A stretch of 64,000 nucleotides of DNA from Platycnemis pennipes (GCA_933228895.1 OW121853.1:81948645-82012644), one strand, 5' to 3'. Positions 37,578 to 49,150 are shown, counted from the stretch's first letter. Translations and numbers: made by a program. The notes: generated by a model from the sequence alone, not told the origin.

Positions 37578-37838
37578 GGCGCCGGCTATGGTGGCTAGGT
37601 TAGAAACGTGCCGACTTGGAGACCCAAAGGCCGCAGGTTCGAATTCCTCCTCGGGCATGGTTGTCATATTTTCCTTAGAGTTTAAGCCCATGATAAACTT
37701 AGATTAATCGGTGCGATATAAGTTAAAGCTAGTTTGTTTGCCATCATGAACGTAGAATAACTAAGACATAAATCATGCCTTATGCCTTGCCTTAATATAC
37801 CTTTGAAGTTGGAGCACCAAAAAAACTAATACACTACT
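37578..37838 (+). repeat. tRNA-derived SINE, common family, near full length
   Basis: An A-box-like TGGTGGCTAGGTTAGAAACG is followed by the B-box AGGTTCGAATTCC (about 37635-37647), the CTCGGGCATGGTTGTCATAT junction, and the tail GTTGGAGCACCAAAAAAACT then ACACTACTACG. Head, body and tail are all present. Confidence 0.65.
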
Positions 37839-38109
37839 ACGAGCTTAAGCATTCACATATGCTTAGTGATTCGCAAGGAGGACACTTTTGCCAGTTTCAT
37901 CATCATAAGTGAAGACTCCACCACACCCATATGATCTATCCATGAAAAAGAATTATGAAAAACAATTTTTAGCCTAAAGATAACTTATAGTTGGAGTAGA
38001 TGGCAATTGTATGAAGCATAGCCATCGTAGGCAAAGAATGAAGTGACTATCTTTAAGTTATACGGGTGCCTATCACTACAGCAATCTGTAATTGAATTAC
38101 ATGCGGGCC

Positions 38110-38440
38110 TCAAAACTAAAAAAATAAATAGATACTAAAGTAAAACCAGAAACCAAATCTGAAAGGGAGACGGATTACGAAAGAGACTGGAGAGTGTGGG
38201 AAAAACCTAGGAAGGAGCTGGGTCAATCTAGAGAAAATACAACTAGCCGGATAACACACCCACCAATGTACGTCGAGAGAAAGGGTTTGAATGAGAAAGG
38301 TTAGAGCATGAGAAAGGGGAGAAAAGTTAGATAAGAGAGAGGGGAGTGCCTGGGTTACTTGCGAGAGAGTGCTGGGAAAATGCGAGATAATGTTTTGAGG
38401 ATGACTGAGGGAATCATTATATCTGGCCAGTAATAGCAAT
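38110..38440. other. Purine-rich tract
   Basis: The plus strand is strongly biased to G and A (GAGAGAAAGGG-type runs), especially 38270-38360. The 107-codon minus-strand frame across it is leucine/serine/proline-rich for that reason and is not recognisable as a gene. Confidence 0.4.
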
Positions 38441-38447
38441 TATAATT

Positions 38448-38480
38448 CGGCAAAATGCCGTTTTTGCCGGCAAAATGCCG
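38448..38480. repeat. Palindromic 20-bp tandem pair
   Basis: CGGCAAAATGCCG occurs at 38448-38460 and again at 38468-38480, and each copy is itself an inverted repeat (CGGCA/TGCCG). Confidence 0.6.
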
Positions 38481-38530
38481 AAATTGGCGAAAGGCATTAA
38501 GTATTCAGTTTGAATGAGCCCAGTACCCGG

Positions 38531-38600
38531 ATCTACAATTACATCTACAAGGCACCCTGCAAGTCATCGGCAATTTTTGTAGCAGTGGGTGACTCCACAC
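38531..38600 (-). repeat. Diverged solo CR1-like LINE tail
   Basis: Plus strand: ATCTACAATTACATCTACAA, GGCACCCTGCAAGTCATCGG, then CAGTGGGTGACTC. It is the family tail in reverse, with the central TGTGTGG block mutated. Confidence 0.5.
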
Positions 38601-38839
38601 GCGTACATGCATTGTCAACCAGCGGAAAATCACTTTGTCAATATCTACATGACTGATTATAATATCGAACTGAATTAATTAAGGGAATCGGTGGATTCAC
38701 ACGCAGCACAGACCGCCGCGACTCTAATGGGACTGTAAAGTACTGCAAATTCTGTGGGCATCTATGGTGATCAATCCTTCCTAACATAAGCCCATGCTTT
38801 CAAAGTCACCTGATGAAGCGACAGGTATGTACGAGAAAT

Positions 38840-39489
38840 CAGCTACTTTTCCCTTGTTAGACCTCATTTGGAATATGCTGCCAGTGTATGGGATCCCTAC
38901 GAAATCGGTCTAAGTAATGAACTTGAACGTGTGCAGCGAAGATCGGCAAGATTTGTAAAGGGACGATACGATAATTATATTAGCGTAACCAGTCTATTAA
39001 ATGAATTGAAATGGGAATCATTGTCAGATCGCAGGTTGAAATTTAGACTTAATCTCTTAAACAAATTCCAAGGCAATATTTTCAGTGATGAAGTTAAAAA
39101 TATTTTACGAACCCCAACTTACTATGGCAGATTGGACCATGATCATAAAATTACAGAAATTGATTCCCGAACTGACCGATTCAAAATGTCCTTTTTCCCT
39201 CGAACAATTAGAAATACGAATAACGGTAAATATGTCCTATCAGAGAGTAGCAATGAATAGCATTGGTAGCTGCATGTTGGTATGAGTACTTAAAGCTAAC
39301 CCTACTAACAGAATGTTTTTGCATGTTTGCTTAGCAATTTGTATCTTTTTTTTAAATAGTGTTGTTCTGACTACTATATTAATACTATTCCTTTTTAATG
39401 CATGATATGTAGTGCATGTTTGGTGAGAAATCACCCCCTGCCACACACCCTCGTGGTGGCTTGCAGGGTATTATGTAGATGTAGATGTA
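38840..39489 (+). mobile_element. CR1-like LINE, 5'-truncated copy with open C-terminal ORF
   Basis: The frame 38868-39260 (about 130 residues, open from slightly upstream: LVRPHLEYAASVWDPYEIG) carries ELERVQRRSARFVKGRYDNY, LKWESLSDRRLKFRLNLLNK and FKMSFFPRTIRNTNNGKYVL before its stop. This is the C-terminal post-catalytic part of a CR1/Jockey-type reverse transcriptase. The YxDD core and the endonuclease are missing through 5' truncation. The 3' UTR (39261-39489) ends in TGCCACACACCCTCGTGGTG, GCTTGCAGGGTATTATGTAG, ATGTAGATGT. It is the best copy of the family here, and its intact C-terminal frame suggests fairly recent insertion. Confidence 0.88.
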
Positions 39490-40027
39490 TGATTTATGAT
39501 GCTCGAAATAGCGCGTTGGCTAGTGGCCAGTGTGTTTTATCACGTATCTTCAAGTAGGGAGATAGCTGTGTGGTTAGGTCATGCAGGAAACCAAAGGGTC
39601 AAAGAGGCAAATAGGTTCGGTTTTTCGGGAAGATGAGGGGTGGCAGATGGATTGAGGAATACTATCCGGGAGGTGAAAGAAATTCACACAAATAAAGAGG
39701 GAGGTGGCAACATACGACGAGATTACGAAATGCTAAATGGTTAAAGGTGGAGGAAATCCTCCAATCACCTCACCAGTTTTCGATGAATTTTTGGGTTCCC
39801 ACGGTACATATCAACGATCCAACGTCTTCAATGCATACGTGTTCTTGTATGATGAGAACAGCGTTCAATAAGTGTGTCAAACGGTGTGTGAAATTCAAAC
39901 ATCAGGGAGTCAGTTCCTTTCCCAGTACCACCCATGGATTTCCAGAAAGATCGGGTATCCGGCGAGCTACAGAAGTTACGTTCAGCTGGACGTGCCCAAA
40001 GAGGTGAAGTACCTAGGATTCTAGTGA
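39490..40027. other. Gene-free stretch
   Basis: The 86-codon frame at 39747-40007 is unrecognised. Nothing else supportable. Confidence 0.4.
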
Positions 40028-40100
40028 ATTACCACTCTTGAATTTGAATCTGGACCACAGGCGAAGACCCTCTACTCACTGAGCCATCTACAGCTACTCA
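40028..40100 (-). repeat. tRNA-like SINE head
   Basis: On the minus strand, GTAGATGGCTCAGTGAGTAG resembles an A-box and GGTCCAGATTCAAAT a B-box at tRNA-like spacing. No acceptor stem or clear SINE body follows. Confidence 0.4.
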
Positions 40101-41012
40101 CCAATTTATCCCCAATTCTTTCAGAGAATTTCTGCCAACCTATTTTTCACATTTCTCATAAATTATCGGTAATAGCTTCCGATGCTTGCATGAAAAAGTG
40201 AGTCAATAGCCAAATTTACTTACAAATTATGCTCAGTTGTACCACGCTGAACTTTCGGAATCCATATCATCTATTGAAAATTTGGCATATGGCTTTTTCC
40301 AACTCCTCCAGCTTCGCACTTCCACGATTAATTCTCATTACCTGGTTTTCCTAACGAACCTCTTGTCATGCGTCGATTTTCTTAGCGCCAGTTTTATATT
40401 GTACCGTTAATATTTTCAAGGCTAGAAAACTGTTTAAGTTACGCTCTTATGCAATGAACGTTCATGCCAACTAATCTTTTGTGTGATGTACTTTTTATGA
40501 TAAGAAGTTTCTACAACTGCCAAAGTAAATTAACTTCTACAAGAAATGATGGTTAACACTAATTATGCATTATAAAACCAGGCTTTATATATGATTGTTT
40601 GGGCACAATTTTGTGAAAAACTCTCATTAATCGTTAGGATGACCGTAAGGAAAAAAGTTATTTTTTTTACGAATCCTTGAAGTTAAATTACGATTGCTGT
40701 ATTTTTCGAAGAATTTGCCACTTCTACTGAGTAAAAGTTGTCCATTAGTTATTACACGTACTTCACTGTAGATTGGAGCTGTTTTTTTTAGGATTAAAGA
40801 GATAATCCATGGAAGATCGTAAGCTCAAGTTCAGTGAATTCAATCCCATTACCGGTGCTAAGCAGCTTGCGAGAAAAATCGGGTACCACAGCTTGACATG
40901 GAACACGAAGGGTCGATGAAGTCTAATACAAGCAGGAAGATAGATGAGGCGGCGGAATGACTTTGGATAGTTGGTGAAAAGAAACGTGCCGTCGTTTGTG
41001 TGTTCAGACAAA
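40101..41012. other. Gene-free stretch
   Basis: A small plus-strand frame (40809-40919, 36 codons, MEDRKLKFSEF...) is compact, but I cannot assign it. The overlapping 82-codon minus frame is its antisense. Confidence 0.35.
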
Positions 41013-41032
41013 GCGGGTCAAAGTCGACCCGC
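41013..41032. repeat. Short GC-rich inverted repeat
   Basis: GCGGGTC (41013-41019) and GACCCGC (41026-41032) are exact inverted copies separated by six bases. Short GGGTC...GACCC tips occur at ends of some DNA transposons, but no partner end or transposase frame was found. Confidence 0.35.
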
Positions 41033-41160
41033 CATTCAAATGATTAGCATACCGTTTCACAATCACTGAAAATGACACTTAAAAATGAGCGTTTCCAGAA
41101 TCTCAGGAGCAACATGGCATCCGCAGAAGATTACTCTGAGCATCTGAGAAGCTATTTCGT

Positions 41161-41436
41161 CTAATTTAAACACCGCGGCTCGTCCACACCTCCTTTGAAT
41201 GCCAAGGTACCAAATTTAGTAGACTGGGGGCACTCTTGCATTTGTTTTCCCAACTTTAGAAATTCAGTTAAAATATATTCGCTTAATTTCTTATATATTT
41301 CAAGACCGAGAGATTCCTGCAGTGCTAAATCATTCGGACAAAAAATAATGGGATCAAGAAGTGCTTCAAAGAAATCCAAATGTTCATTTGCCATTGAAAA
41401 CTCAGTGATTTCACTCCCCTTGAGGCTACACCTCAA
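41161..41436 (-). pseudogene. Unidentified coding relic or exon
   Basis: The 91-codon minus-strand frame reads like real protein: mixed composition, an amphipathic stretch (ANEHLDFFEALLDPIIF), then LGLEIYKKLSEYILTEFLKL and CPQSTKFGTLAFKGG. No catalytic motif or domain is recognisable. Upstream in frame (in the transcribed direction) there is a stop near 41455. No strong splice acceptor or donor brackets it. It could be a piece of a decayed transposase, a retroposed host fragment or one exon of a gene outside the pattern I can see. The overlapping plus-strand frame is its antisense. Confidence 0.25.
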
Positions 41437-41439
41437 TAT

Positions 41440-42714
41440 TTATTTAGTTCATTTACATAACTTCTAGAATAAAATTCTCAATATCATGGCTGAAAAATTG
41501 TTTCTTGAAAGTTTATAATCAGATTACTGAGTAAATATCACACAGAACTGGATTTCATATGACTTTTTGTTCCAGTCATAATAGAAAAATGAATGGTGAA
41601 CGTTGCATACGTAGACAATATGTTGTACCTCCGTCATCAAATCAAGAAATATCAATTGGCTGACGAAGCGAAGGGAAGTTCGATACTTCGCGCTTATCAT
41701 CTGACAACTACAAACACAGACAAATCTTCAGCAAAGTAACGACACAGTTTACAAGCAATGCAACCTCTACAAAAGTATCTATATTGAGAATGATAGTGAA
41801 TTTCAACTATTACTTTAGATCTACGGAATAATAAGGCTAGCATTAAAAATTCAACCGATGTATTTTAGGATGGGCATGTCCGATATAGAGGATTTCCTCG
41901 AGTAGTATTATAGGATGATTATCCTACCTTGATTCCGGAGTATAACTTACTAAATAGTACATTACAGCAAGGCAAACGGCTGAGCGATAAAGGAAATAAA
42001 ATAGATGAGGCGCTGAAGTAATAGGAAGTAATTTGTTTTTCTCGTGGAAATTTAGGGAGAGAAAAGGCAAAAATGTCGATTAGTACTTGAAATAACAGTG
42101 AGATCGTGTTCTGCTATTATGATTACAGTATTCGCGATTATACCAGCAGTTTCGTGGTCCCTTCGCACTAAAAATTAATCCACTATTTGTTCCTTAGCAA
42201 CTCCAACTCCAAAGCATCCGCATCTGGATGCAAAGTTGCTACAAGGAATCGTGTTCACACAAATATCGCCGCTAGCTCCAAAAGAAATGAAGTTAGGCCC
42301 AACATTACGGAGAGGCCAAATAATCCTCGACAGAATGCGTGGAAACGATGTGTCTCAATCGGCAGTTATTTTTATGGGGTGGGGAATCCCTGAAGAGAAA
42401 CGGCATGACGGGAAGCGCAAAGTGGGATAGCCAGAATATATTTTGAACTTACACTTACATCCGTTTCTTAGATAAGTGGCAATATGCATTGAAGTTAAAA
42501 GGAAAGACGTTCAGCATAAGAAAGTAGATTTTTGGGTTTTTAAGCATATGCCTGCTTGAACCATTAACCCTTAATATATATGTAATGCGCGTGTGAAATA
42601 TTTTTTTTACATATTTCATTGCATGTTGTGCAAAAATTGTAATTTGCAGTGTCCATCCCACATTGCGTTATCAGCAATCTCTAATTCAGTAGTATTGTAA
42701 AATTAGTGCTTGTC
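41440..42714. other. Gene-free stretch
   Basis: AT-rich with a moderately GC-rich zone at 42180-42420 where two plus-strand frames overlap in different registers. Neither is recognisable. Confidence 0.4.
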
Positions 42715-42893
42715 CGCAGTGGCCAGCCGTGGTAGCGACGTCTGTATCGTGCTGGTCTAGCATCCTAAAGGTCGCGGTTTCGAATCATTCCCAGGGCATG
42801 GATATTCGTCCTGGGATAGAATCTTATGTTAGAAGGAGCGATACAACCTTAGCCGTTGGAGATCCTAAAAAAAAACCCAAGACTACTACCATA
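42715..42893 (+). repeat. tRNA-derived SINE, common family, near full length
   Basis: CAGCCGTGGTAGCGACGTCT forms the A-box region, and GGTTTCGAATCATTCC the B-box. The CAGGGCATGGATATTCGTCC junction and the tail CCTTAGCCGTTGGAGATCCT then an A-run and ACTACTACC follow. It is immediately followed by a CR1-like tail. Confidence 0.65.
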
Positions 42894-42904
42894 TGTACAG
42901 CGTG

Positions 42905-42982
42905 GTGTATGCTCGGTGATTATTCATCTTTACCAACACACCCTCGTGGTGGGCTGCGGGGTGGTCAGTAGATGTAGATATA
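42905..42982 (+). repeat. Solo CR1-like LINE 3' tail
   Basis: CTCGGTGATTATTCATCTTT is followed by ACACACCCTCGTGGTGGGCT and GTCAGTAGATGTAGATAT. The GTGATTATTCA block is shared with the copy at 62726-62798, suggesting a subfamily distinct from the 39.4 kb copy. Confidence 0.7.
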
Positions 42983-43049
42983 CCAGCACAATGCAAACAG
43001 GCTCGATTGACTATTTGACTCCAGTTTACAAGTAATGGTAAGCACGTAT

Positions 43050-43640
43050 GAGGCAAAGATCGAGCCGATAAATTATGTGGCCATTGTCGGAAGAGGTGGC
43101 AGACAGCTTCGAATACACAGAAAAAAGTGTGAAGTGCCCCATGCCACATCACCGACTTATTTGGATACAGGATAGCTCTTCGGGAATCAAATCATCCTTG
43201 ATGGTGGCCCCTGGGCAATCGATCACGTGCACCGTGCCATTTGGGAACTTTTCCACTCGCAAGGAGGAAAAAGATTTAATGGCGGAGAAAGTGGGATTGA
43301 TGACACGGCTTCGGGATGAGATGGGTTTCCTACTCTCCGTCCCTCCTCCCACTCCACCGACACTCCTTCTCGCCTCCCGTTCGCCCCAATCGGTGTAATT
43401 ATGCGCATGCGCAATTAGGCCCTTTTTTTCCTCCTCCAGAAGGTGCCTGCCTCTTTCTCTTCCCAGCCGTCCTTGCATCGCACCTTGCGGTCGCTCTTCG
43501 CGTATAAGGAAGATTTCTCTCCGATCCCGAACATGACGGGACAATTTCGGAATGTGAAACCGAAATTACGAAACTCGAAGAGACCAGGACAAAATTCACG
43601 ACGTAGACATCTACCTGCATGGTTTTTATGAGGCGTTACC
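43050..43640. other. GC/CpG-rich patch
   Basis: Dense in CG and in CCTCC runs. Five overlapping frames on both strands (62-131 codons) show no family resemblance and cancel as coding evidence. Confidence 0.35.
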
Positions 43641-43734
43641 GACTCCTACCGATTCATATTCCAACATGATACAACTATTCTCACTCAGAAGATAGCAGCA
43701 TATCAGAACGGGGTAGTTTCAGATTTTCCAAGGA

Positions 43735-43955
43735 CGAAGCAAGAAAAGAATTTAAAGTGGAATAGCTAAGACGAAAAGGGAATGCTATCATGAAGAGAAT
43801 CTAAAAGCAACCTGTCTTACAAACTTAGAAATTATGTAGTACTTCCTTCGGACTCACATTTGGAGTATGTTCAATTATGGCAGTGAGGCATGACAGTCAT
43901 ACAATGAGCAGGACTGGAGGCATTCGTACAATGGTGCTGCTGGTTAATGACTAAG
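43735..43955 (+). mobile_element. Relic of the RTE-like LINE
   Basis: TATGGCAGTGAGGCATGACA followed by GACTGGAGGCATTCGTACAA and TGGTGCTGCTGG aligns by eye with the segment of the 47.5 kb copy that encodes GSEAW...RLEAF.MWCY. The preceding part resembles the AKRAF(Y)...NLL region. Every frame is broken. Confidence 0.5.
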
Positions 43956-44500
43956 ATAAGATAGATACACCTAGTAATAGAGAAGCGAAACGAAATGACA
44001 ACAAAATTTCGTTTAGAAATAAGCATATCACGGCGATAAAAGTAAAATAAGATTTGATTTGATACAAGCACTTAATTTTTGGAAAATTTTAACGGTCTTC
44101 AATGAGAAAATTATTTTACGATGATCAGTAGATAAAATAGGGAAATGATAAATCCAAATGAGAATTAAAAACGTAAATATTTAATACATCATTTTAAAAC
44201 TTGGAAAAAATCACTATATAATGGCAAAAACTGTTTAAAAATACTTCATTGGAATTATTATGCAGCTATCCACATCAAGGCAAGAAATGATTCTTTTATC
44301 ATGATCTGTGAATTGGTCTAAAAATCGACAGACAATATTTTTTCTCTGAGGAAAGTGACAAGCCGTAATATGAAGGAAGTGATTACCGTCACAACAATCA
44401 CTACGCTCGTAACAAATTCATCCTGCCGGCAATGAGCGAAATCCCAAACAGATGAAAAAGGTCTTAAAAGGATTCCAAGTCGATTCTTAATAAAATAAAG
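43956..44500. other. Gene-free AT-rich stretch
   Basis: Nothing recognisable. Confidence 0.45.
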
Positions 44501-45420
44501 CTCAACGATTGGAAGCGACGTTGGGAGGGATGGAGCGCAAACGTTTAGCTGATCACATGCGACGCATAATTCACGGGAACATGTGCACTGACACGGTCGT
44601 TTGAGTGGAAGCGATAGAAGATAAAACCTTTAGCACGGCTCGCGGTGGGCGAGGTGGACGATAAGCCAAGAAGGGAGAACAGAACAATCAAGGACCGCCG
44701 ATCGGCCTCGAGCCAACCCCTTCATCCTCCTCCTGCATGCGAGGCGATAACCCCTGGAAATGCAGCCAACACATCGCCATTCAAACGAGCACTCGACCAA
44801 AGCTATGCCACGCCGCTGCATTTATACCCTATACCTTCCCCGAGAGGTCCATAATACACCCCCTACCGTTCGGCGTCAGTCGTTCTCCCCACTACCTCTC
44901 CACCTCTCCTCGCCTCCTCATGCCCCTCGTCATCTAACCCTCGCGTCCACTCCCGGAGGAAGAAAGAGGGGGAGGGGGGTTGGGTTGGGAGGTCAAAGAA
45001 GAAGGGGCCGAGACTGACATACACCACGCGCAAGAACGCCTTTGTTTTGCTTTTTCATACCGCGTCATGGAGAGAAAGCGAAAGTCGCTCGGGGCGCTTG
45101 CGTCGGTGTGGATCGCGTGAGAGACTTGGGCAAGTGCTTCGTCCGTGCGCGAAATTAAACGAGAGGGAGAAATGGATGCCGTGCGATAGAGGAGGGTTGA
45201 TAGGGAGGGAATCTGCATCGGAGAAAAGAGAGAGAGAGAGGGAGTAGATAAAAAGTGATGAGATGAGATTAGGGGGTGAAAATTCGCCTTATACGGCCTC
45301 AGTAGCAAGGTCGGTAACGAGGCGGCTGGGAAATGCAACGGTCGCCGTTACGAATCCCGCTGTGCACGTGCATGCTGCATTTTGCTCAAGCGCCGCTTAC
45401 GCTAAATGCTTCGACATGGC
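44500..45420. other. GC/CpG-rich patch with GA run
   Basis: The longest GC/CpG-rich patch in the window, with a (GA)n run near 45226-45241. The overlapping frames (up to 134 codons on the minus strand) are rich in Ser/Pro/Arg and unrecognisable. Around 45310-45380 a CGTTACGAATCCCGC stretch may be a mutated SINE B-box. Confidence 0.35.
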
Positions 45421-46884
45421 AGTTGGACCAAATTAAATCTAATTCCTCTACTATCAAATGCTTACGGGGAAAGTGAGACCAAACAAGATGTTACGAGAAT
45501 GGGAGGCCAGGTATAAAAAAATCGCTCATTTGACTTAGATTAGTAAAATTATTAGATAATAGTAAATTTATTTAAATTCATCGAAGCAAACAACTGTTTT
45601 GTTTCCCAAGTGTTTATTGTTACCATGGGAGTGACCAACGGATGAGGTTATTGGCCCTAATAAGGATAGGAGGGTATTTGGGCATTGCTAGAAGTTATGA
45701 AAGCGGGAGAAGAGACTTTTGTTGGTTGGAAAACCTTTAAATCAAAGTTTCCTAACCTACCTTTACTCACGACTTCAACTATATGGACGATGATACCTCG
45801 AAGCTCCTACAAATAAATCAACCTTATAGCTAGCGAACCGCAACTACCGAAGTAAGCGACAATGTTTCACTCTCGACAGTGCGATGTAACCATAGCAATT
45901 GGTGCACTCAAACATCTAATTCTACTACTTTCTCACTACCTTACGACTCCTCGACCATCTTCCAAGGTCTTAAATGGGGTCGACACCCATTAGTTGGGAA
46001 CTCCAGCTGTATGCGAGTGAAAGGGTTCGGCTTTAATTGTCCCTTCTGACGATGAGAACCAGCTGACTCAATGATGTAGGTATGTATATCTCTCCCTATC
46101 AACTCTCTCTGCTAACTTACAGGTTCTGGTATCGAGGTTCCCCTCTGGCATGGGCACCATTTAAACCCTGATGAGTGGTGCATGAAAAACCTAAGTAGTG
46201 CAATCCCAGAAGGAATTAGAGAAATTATAAAGACACAATGGCTGCTAGAGATGAATATACAGGAGTTTTATAAAATCACGCCTTTCATCATTAGTAAATT
46301 TAATCCACAGAAAAATATATCAACTTGAAAAATAAGTGATGCGGCGCATATGAAGGACCATTTCAAGTGCGTTCTTTTTATAAGCGCTTAATTTTCACAT
46401 TTGTAGAAAGATTAGAAGGCTAAAAAATGAAATAACCTTGATTTGAAATTTCATTAATTTCTTTAACCTTTCTGAAATAACACGGAGAAGATAAAAAAAA
46501 GTGGAAACCTGGGCCTTATTGGATGAATTATGATGATGAGAGTGGATAAAAAATAATGTTCGTGTTCGTCAAGACGCCAGGCGACGCTCTCTTTTTTTCG
46601 CGAAGCTATTCATATCGAGGAACAAACATTTTGACGGCGCATACCACACTACCTCTCCTGGATGGTTCCACCGTAAAAGGGAATGTGGGACATAATGAGA
46701 AAATCTTACTTCTATTTCTAACTCATAACAGCAAATGGACACACTTTTTTCCCATTATTCCACGGCCTCAATGGTTAAAGATTCAGGTTATTTCACTGCA
46801 AATGAGAAATAAATTCTTTTACATTAATTTTTTTATCTTATCTTTAACCTCTCATTATTAATTGTAAACTTTAATTTAGACAAA
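45421..46884. other. Gene-free stretch
   Basis: No supported gene. The 101-codon frame at 46556-46861 is unrecognised. A possible SINE scrap lies near 46115-46180. Confidence 0.4.
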
Positions 46885-47060
46885 ACTATACCCGAACTGG
46901 CCGCTGTTTGATCCGCGGTTGATGAATTTCTGGCCTCGCAAACTCGTGGGTCTCGTGTTTGAGTTGTCGGGTATGAGTGTTGGGTTTTTTTTTAGGTGTA
47001 AGAGCATAGGTTCAAAGGTGCGAAATATTCTTAATCGTTGGAATATATTGAAACTCGTCT
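46885..47060 (+). repeat. Diverged tRNA-derived SINE candidate
   Basis: CTCGTGGGTCTCGTGTTTGA followed by GTTGTCGGGTATGAGTGTTG is compatible with a mutated B-box and junction. The tail is a weak match (CGTTGGAATATATTGAAACT). Confidence 0.35.
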
Positions 47061-47284
47061 ACTCTACTCGCGCCCGAGGTCTTCTTATATAGGATAATTA
47101 TTTTATGACGCTAGTTTCTGCTTGGAGATATACGTAATGGCATGGTTTTGCTGTTGAATTCGTCATTCCATTGGAATTTCGCCAGAGTAACGGCAAATTT
47201 GAATGAAATAGAATTAAACATGAAAATATTTCAATACTTATTGAAAGTAATAAGGCCAATTTTTGACAGAGAGCGACGGCGTGC

Positions 47285-47938
47285 AGCAAGATAGGAAGAG
47301 GCCAAAACCAATGTCAAACTAGGACAACAAAAACTTGATGAGGTGAAAGAAATCTGTTACCTAAGAAGCCGAGTACCAAACGTATAGACGAAGCAAGAAA
47401 GAAATAGCAGAATAGCCCAGGCAAAGAGGGCATTCTATCAAAAGAAGAACCTACTTACAGCTGGAAATAAAAACGTAGAAGTAAGGAAAAAATTCATCTG
47501 AACATACATCTGGAGCACATTTCTTTACGGCAGTGAGGCATGGACGATGAGAGCAGCGGAGAAGAAAAGGGTGGAAGCATTCAAAATGTGGTGCTACAGA
47601 AGAATGCTGAAGATTAAATGGATCGACCGACTAAGTAACGAGGAAGTCCTAAGAAGAGTGGGAGAACAGAGAAGTCAGCCGATAACTCTCAAAAGAAGAA
47701 GGGACAGCTTAATCGGCCATATCTTGAGACACGATGGCCTAATGAAGACAATCGTCGAGGGAAAAGTGAACGGGAAGAACGGCAAGGAAGGCGTCGTATG
47801 AGATACATGGAACAGGTTGTGAGGGATGTAAAAGAGATGAATTGTGTCAATATGAAAAGGTTGGCTGATAAAAGAATCAAGTGGAAAGCTGCGTCAAACC
47901 AATCCTAGGACTTTTGACCTATGGTAATGATGATGATG
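47285..47938 (+). mobile_element. RTE-like LINE, 5'-truncated copy
   Basis: This copy contains the region after the reverse-transcriptase catalytic core. The open frame 47547-47801 encodes MWCYRRMLKIKWIDRLSNEE, VLRRVGEQRS, then GHILRHDGLMKTIVEGKVNG. The part upstream (47300-47540) is the same family with frameshifts (KEIAE, AKRAF, TYIWS regions). The 3' end is AATCCTAGGACTTTTGACC followed by a (GAT)n run at about 47922-47938. It has the typical shape of a truncated RTE-like element with a short trinucleotide tail; the exact clade is not resolved. Confidence 0.82.
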
Positions 47939-48864
47939 AAAGCCAATTTGCCAAATCAAACTTCCAAGGAACTTTTATATCGTACTTTCTCTTCAATTGA
48001 TGTCAATTTAATATTTGGGGTAGTGCAACCCTTATTATAAACAGAAACATGCCATCTTAAAAGGTTGGTAGGAATGTCGCCTTACCTTGGAGCGATGGGC
48101 TGCAGATATGCGTAGAGGACACCGAATTCCATGAAGTCTAGCTGAGTGGAGTCTTCGTTTCAATTCATCTCCCCTCTTGAACAACGTACTTCCTGCCTTC
48201 CTTTGAGAGCAAACAAACCAATGGATAGTATTAATGAATGAGGCACGAAGCCGTCACTATGATGGAATGATTAAGGAGGTGATCAACGATTGCTTTCTTG
48301 GGAGAAGGGAGCGAAACTGTCGTGGCGAGTGAATAATCGCTTCGCGCGATTGACCGCTGCGTCGACCGATTCAAACGGCTGACTGAGGAGGTTGGGCCAT
48401 CGGATTTACAAGGGGTGGGGCAGGGAACACCAGCGAAGGACTGACTTCCGGATGAAGGTGCAGTGGGGCTAAAGGCCATTTTACAAGACACTTATTTCAG
48501 TAATGAAGATCGATCCAAATTCAGCACACTCAAAATCGTATGATGTAAATGGCTCCATCTAATGGCGATAAATGCATCGACTTCGTTTTTCAGAACTAAA
48601 AAGAGTAATGGTTATGATATTTATGTTTCATCCAGAACTCGCATCCAACTACCAATCACAGGCGAGTAGAAAATTTCAAGTAAATACCAGTGGCGGAGCT
48701 GAAATCAATGAAGCGATGCGATATCTTGCACTGCATACAAATACTGCAGCCAAGGGGTCGACAATCATGCGATATATCGTATAGATTACTTTAATCGATT
48801 GTGGATGGGAAAACTTTTCCACCTGTAGGCCCGCGAGAGGCGCTGCGGAGGCCGATTTCTGAGA
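47939..48864. other. Gene-free stretch with a GC-rich part
   Basis: A CpG-richer zone at about 48250-48500 carries an 86-codon minus-strand frame that I do not recognise. The 70-codon plus-strand frame at 48572-48784 is also unassigned. Confidence 0.35.
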
Positions 48865-48895
48865 TTCTGGCTCCTGATTGGCCGATTGGTTGAGA
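48835..48895 (+). promoter_or_regulatory. Promoter-like segment with two inverted CCAAT boxes
   Basis: Two ATTGG (inverted CCAAT) elements lie at 48877-48881 and 48885-48889, just downstream of a GC-rich CGCGAGAGGCGCTGCGG block. CCAAT pairs are typical NF-Y sites of TATA-less promoters. They sit about 260 bp before the first useful ATG of the candidate transcription unit. Confidence 0.3.
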
Positions 48896-49150
48896 TCAGC
48901 CATGTTAAGGAGTCTCAAAATATTGCTGTTGTGTTAAGTTCACCGATATGCTAAATTAAAGCATAATTGAGTGTTTACCGAGATAATTTTCTGTATTTGA
49001 GTGTGTTTTAAAGTGGAATCAACATGGCTACCTCATAAACTTGTGCCACTCTAGTGAAAGAGTGCAAGTGATGTTCGTATTATTTGCTTCGGTAATCGAA
49101 GGTGACAGGTTTGTTTACTTTAAAGTTGGCCGATAACTACAATGTCGTAG

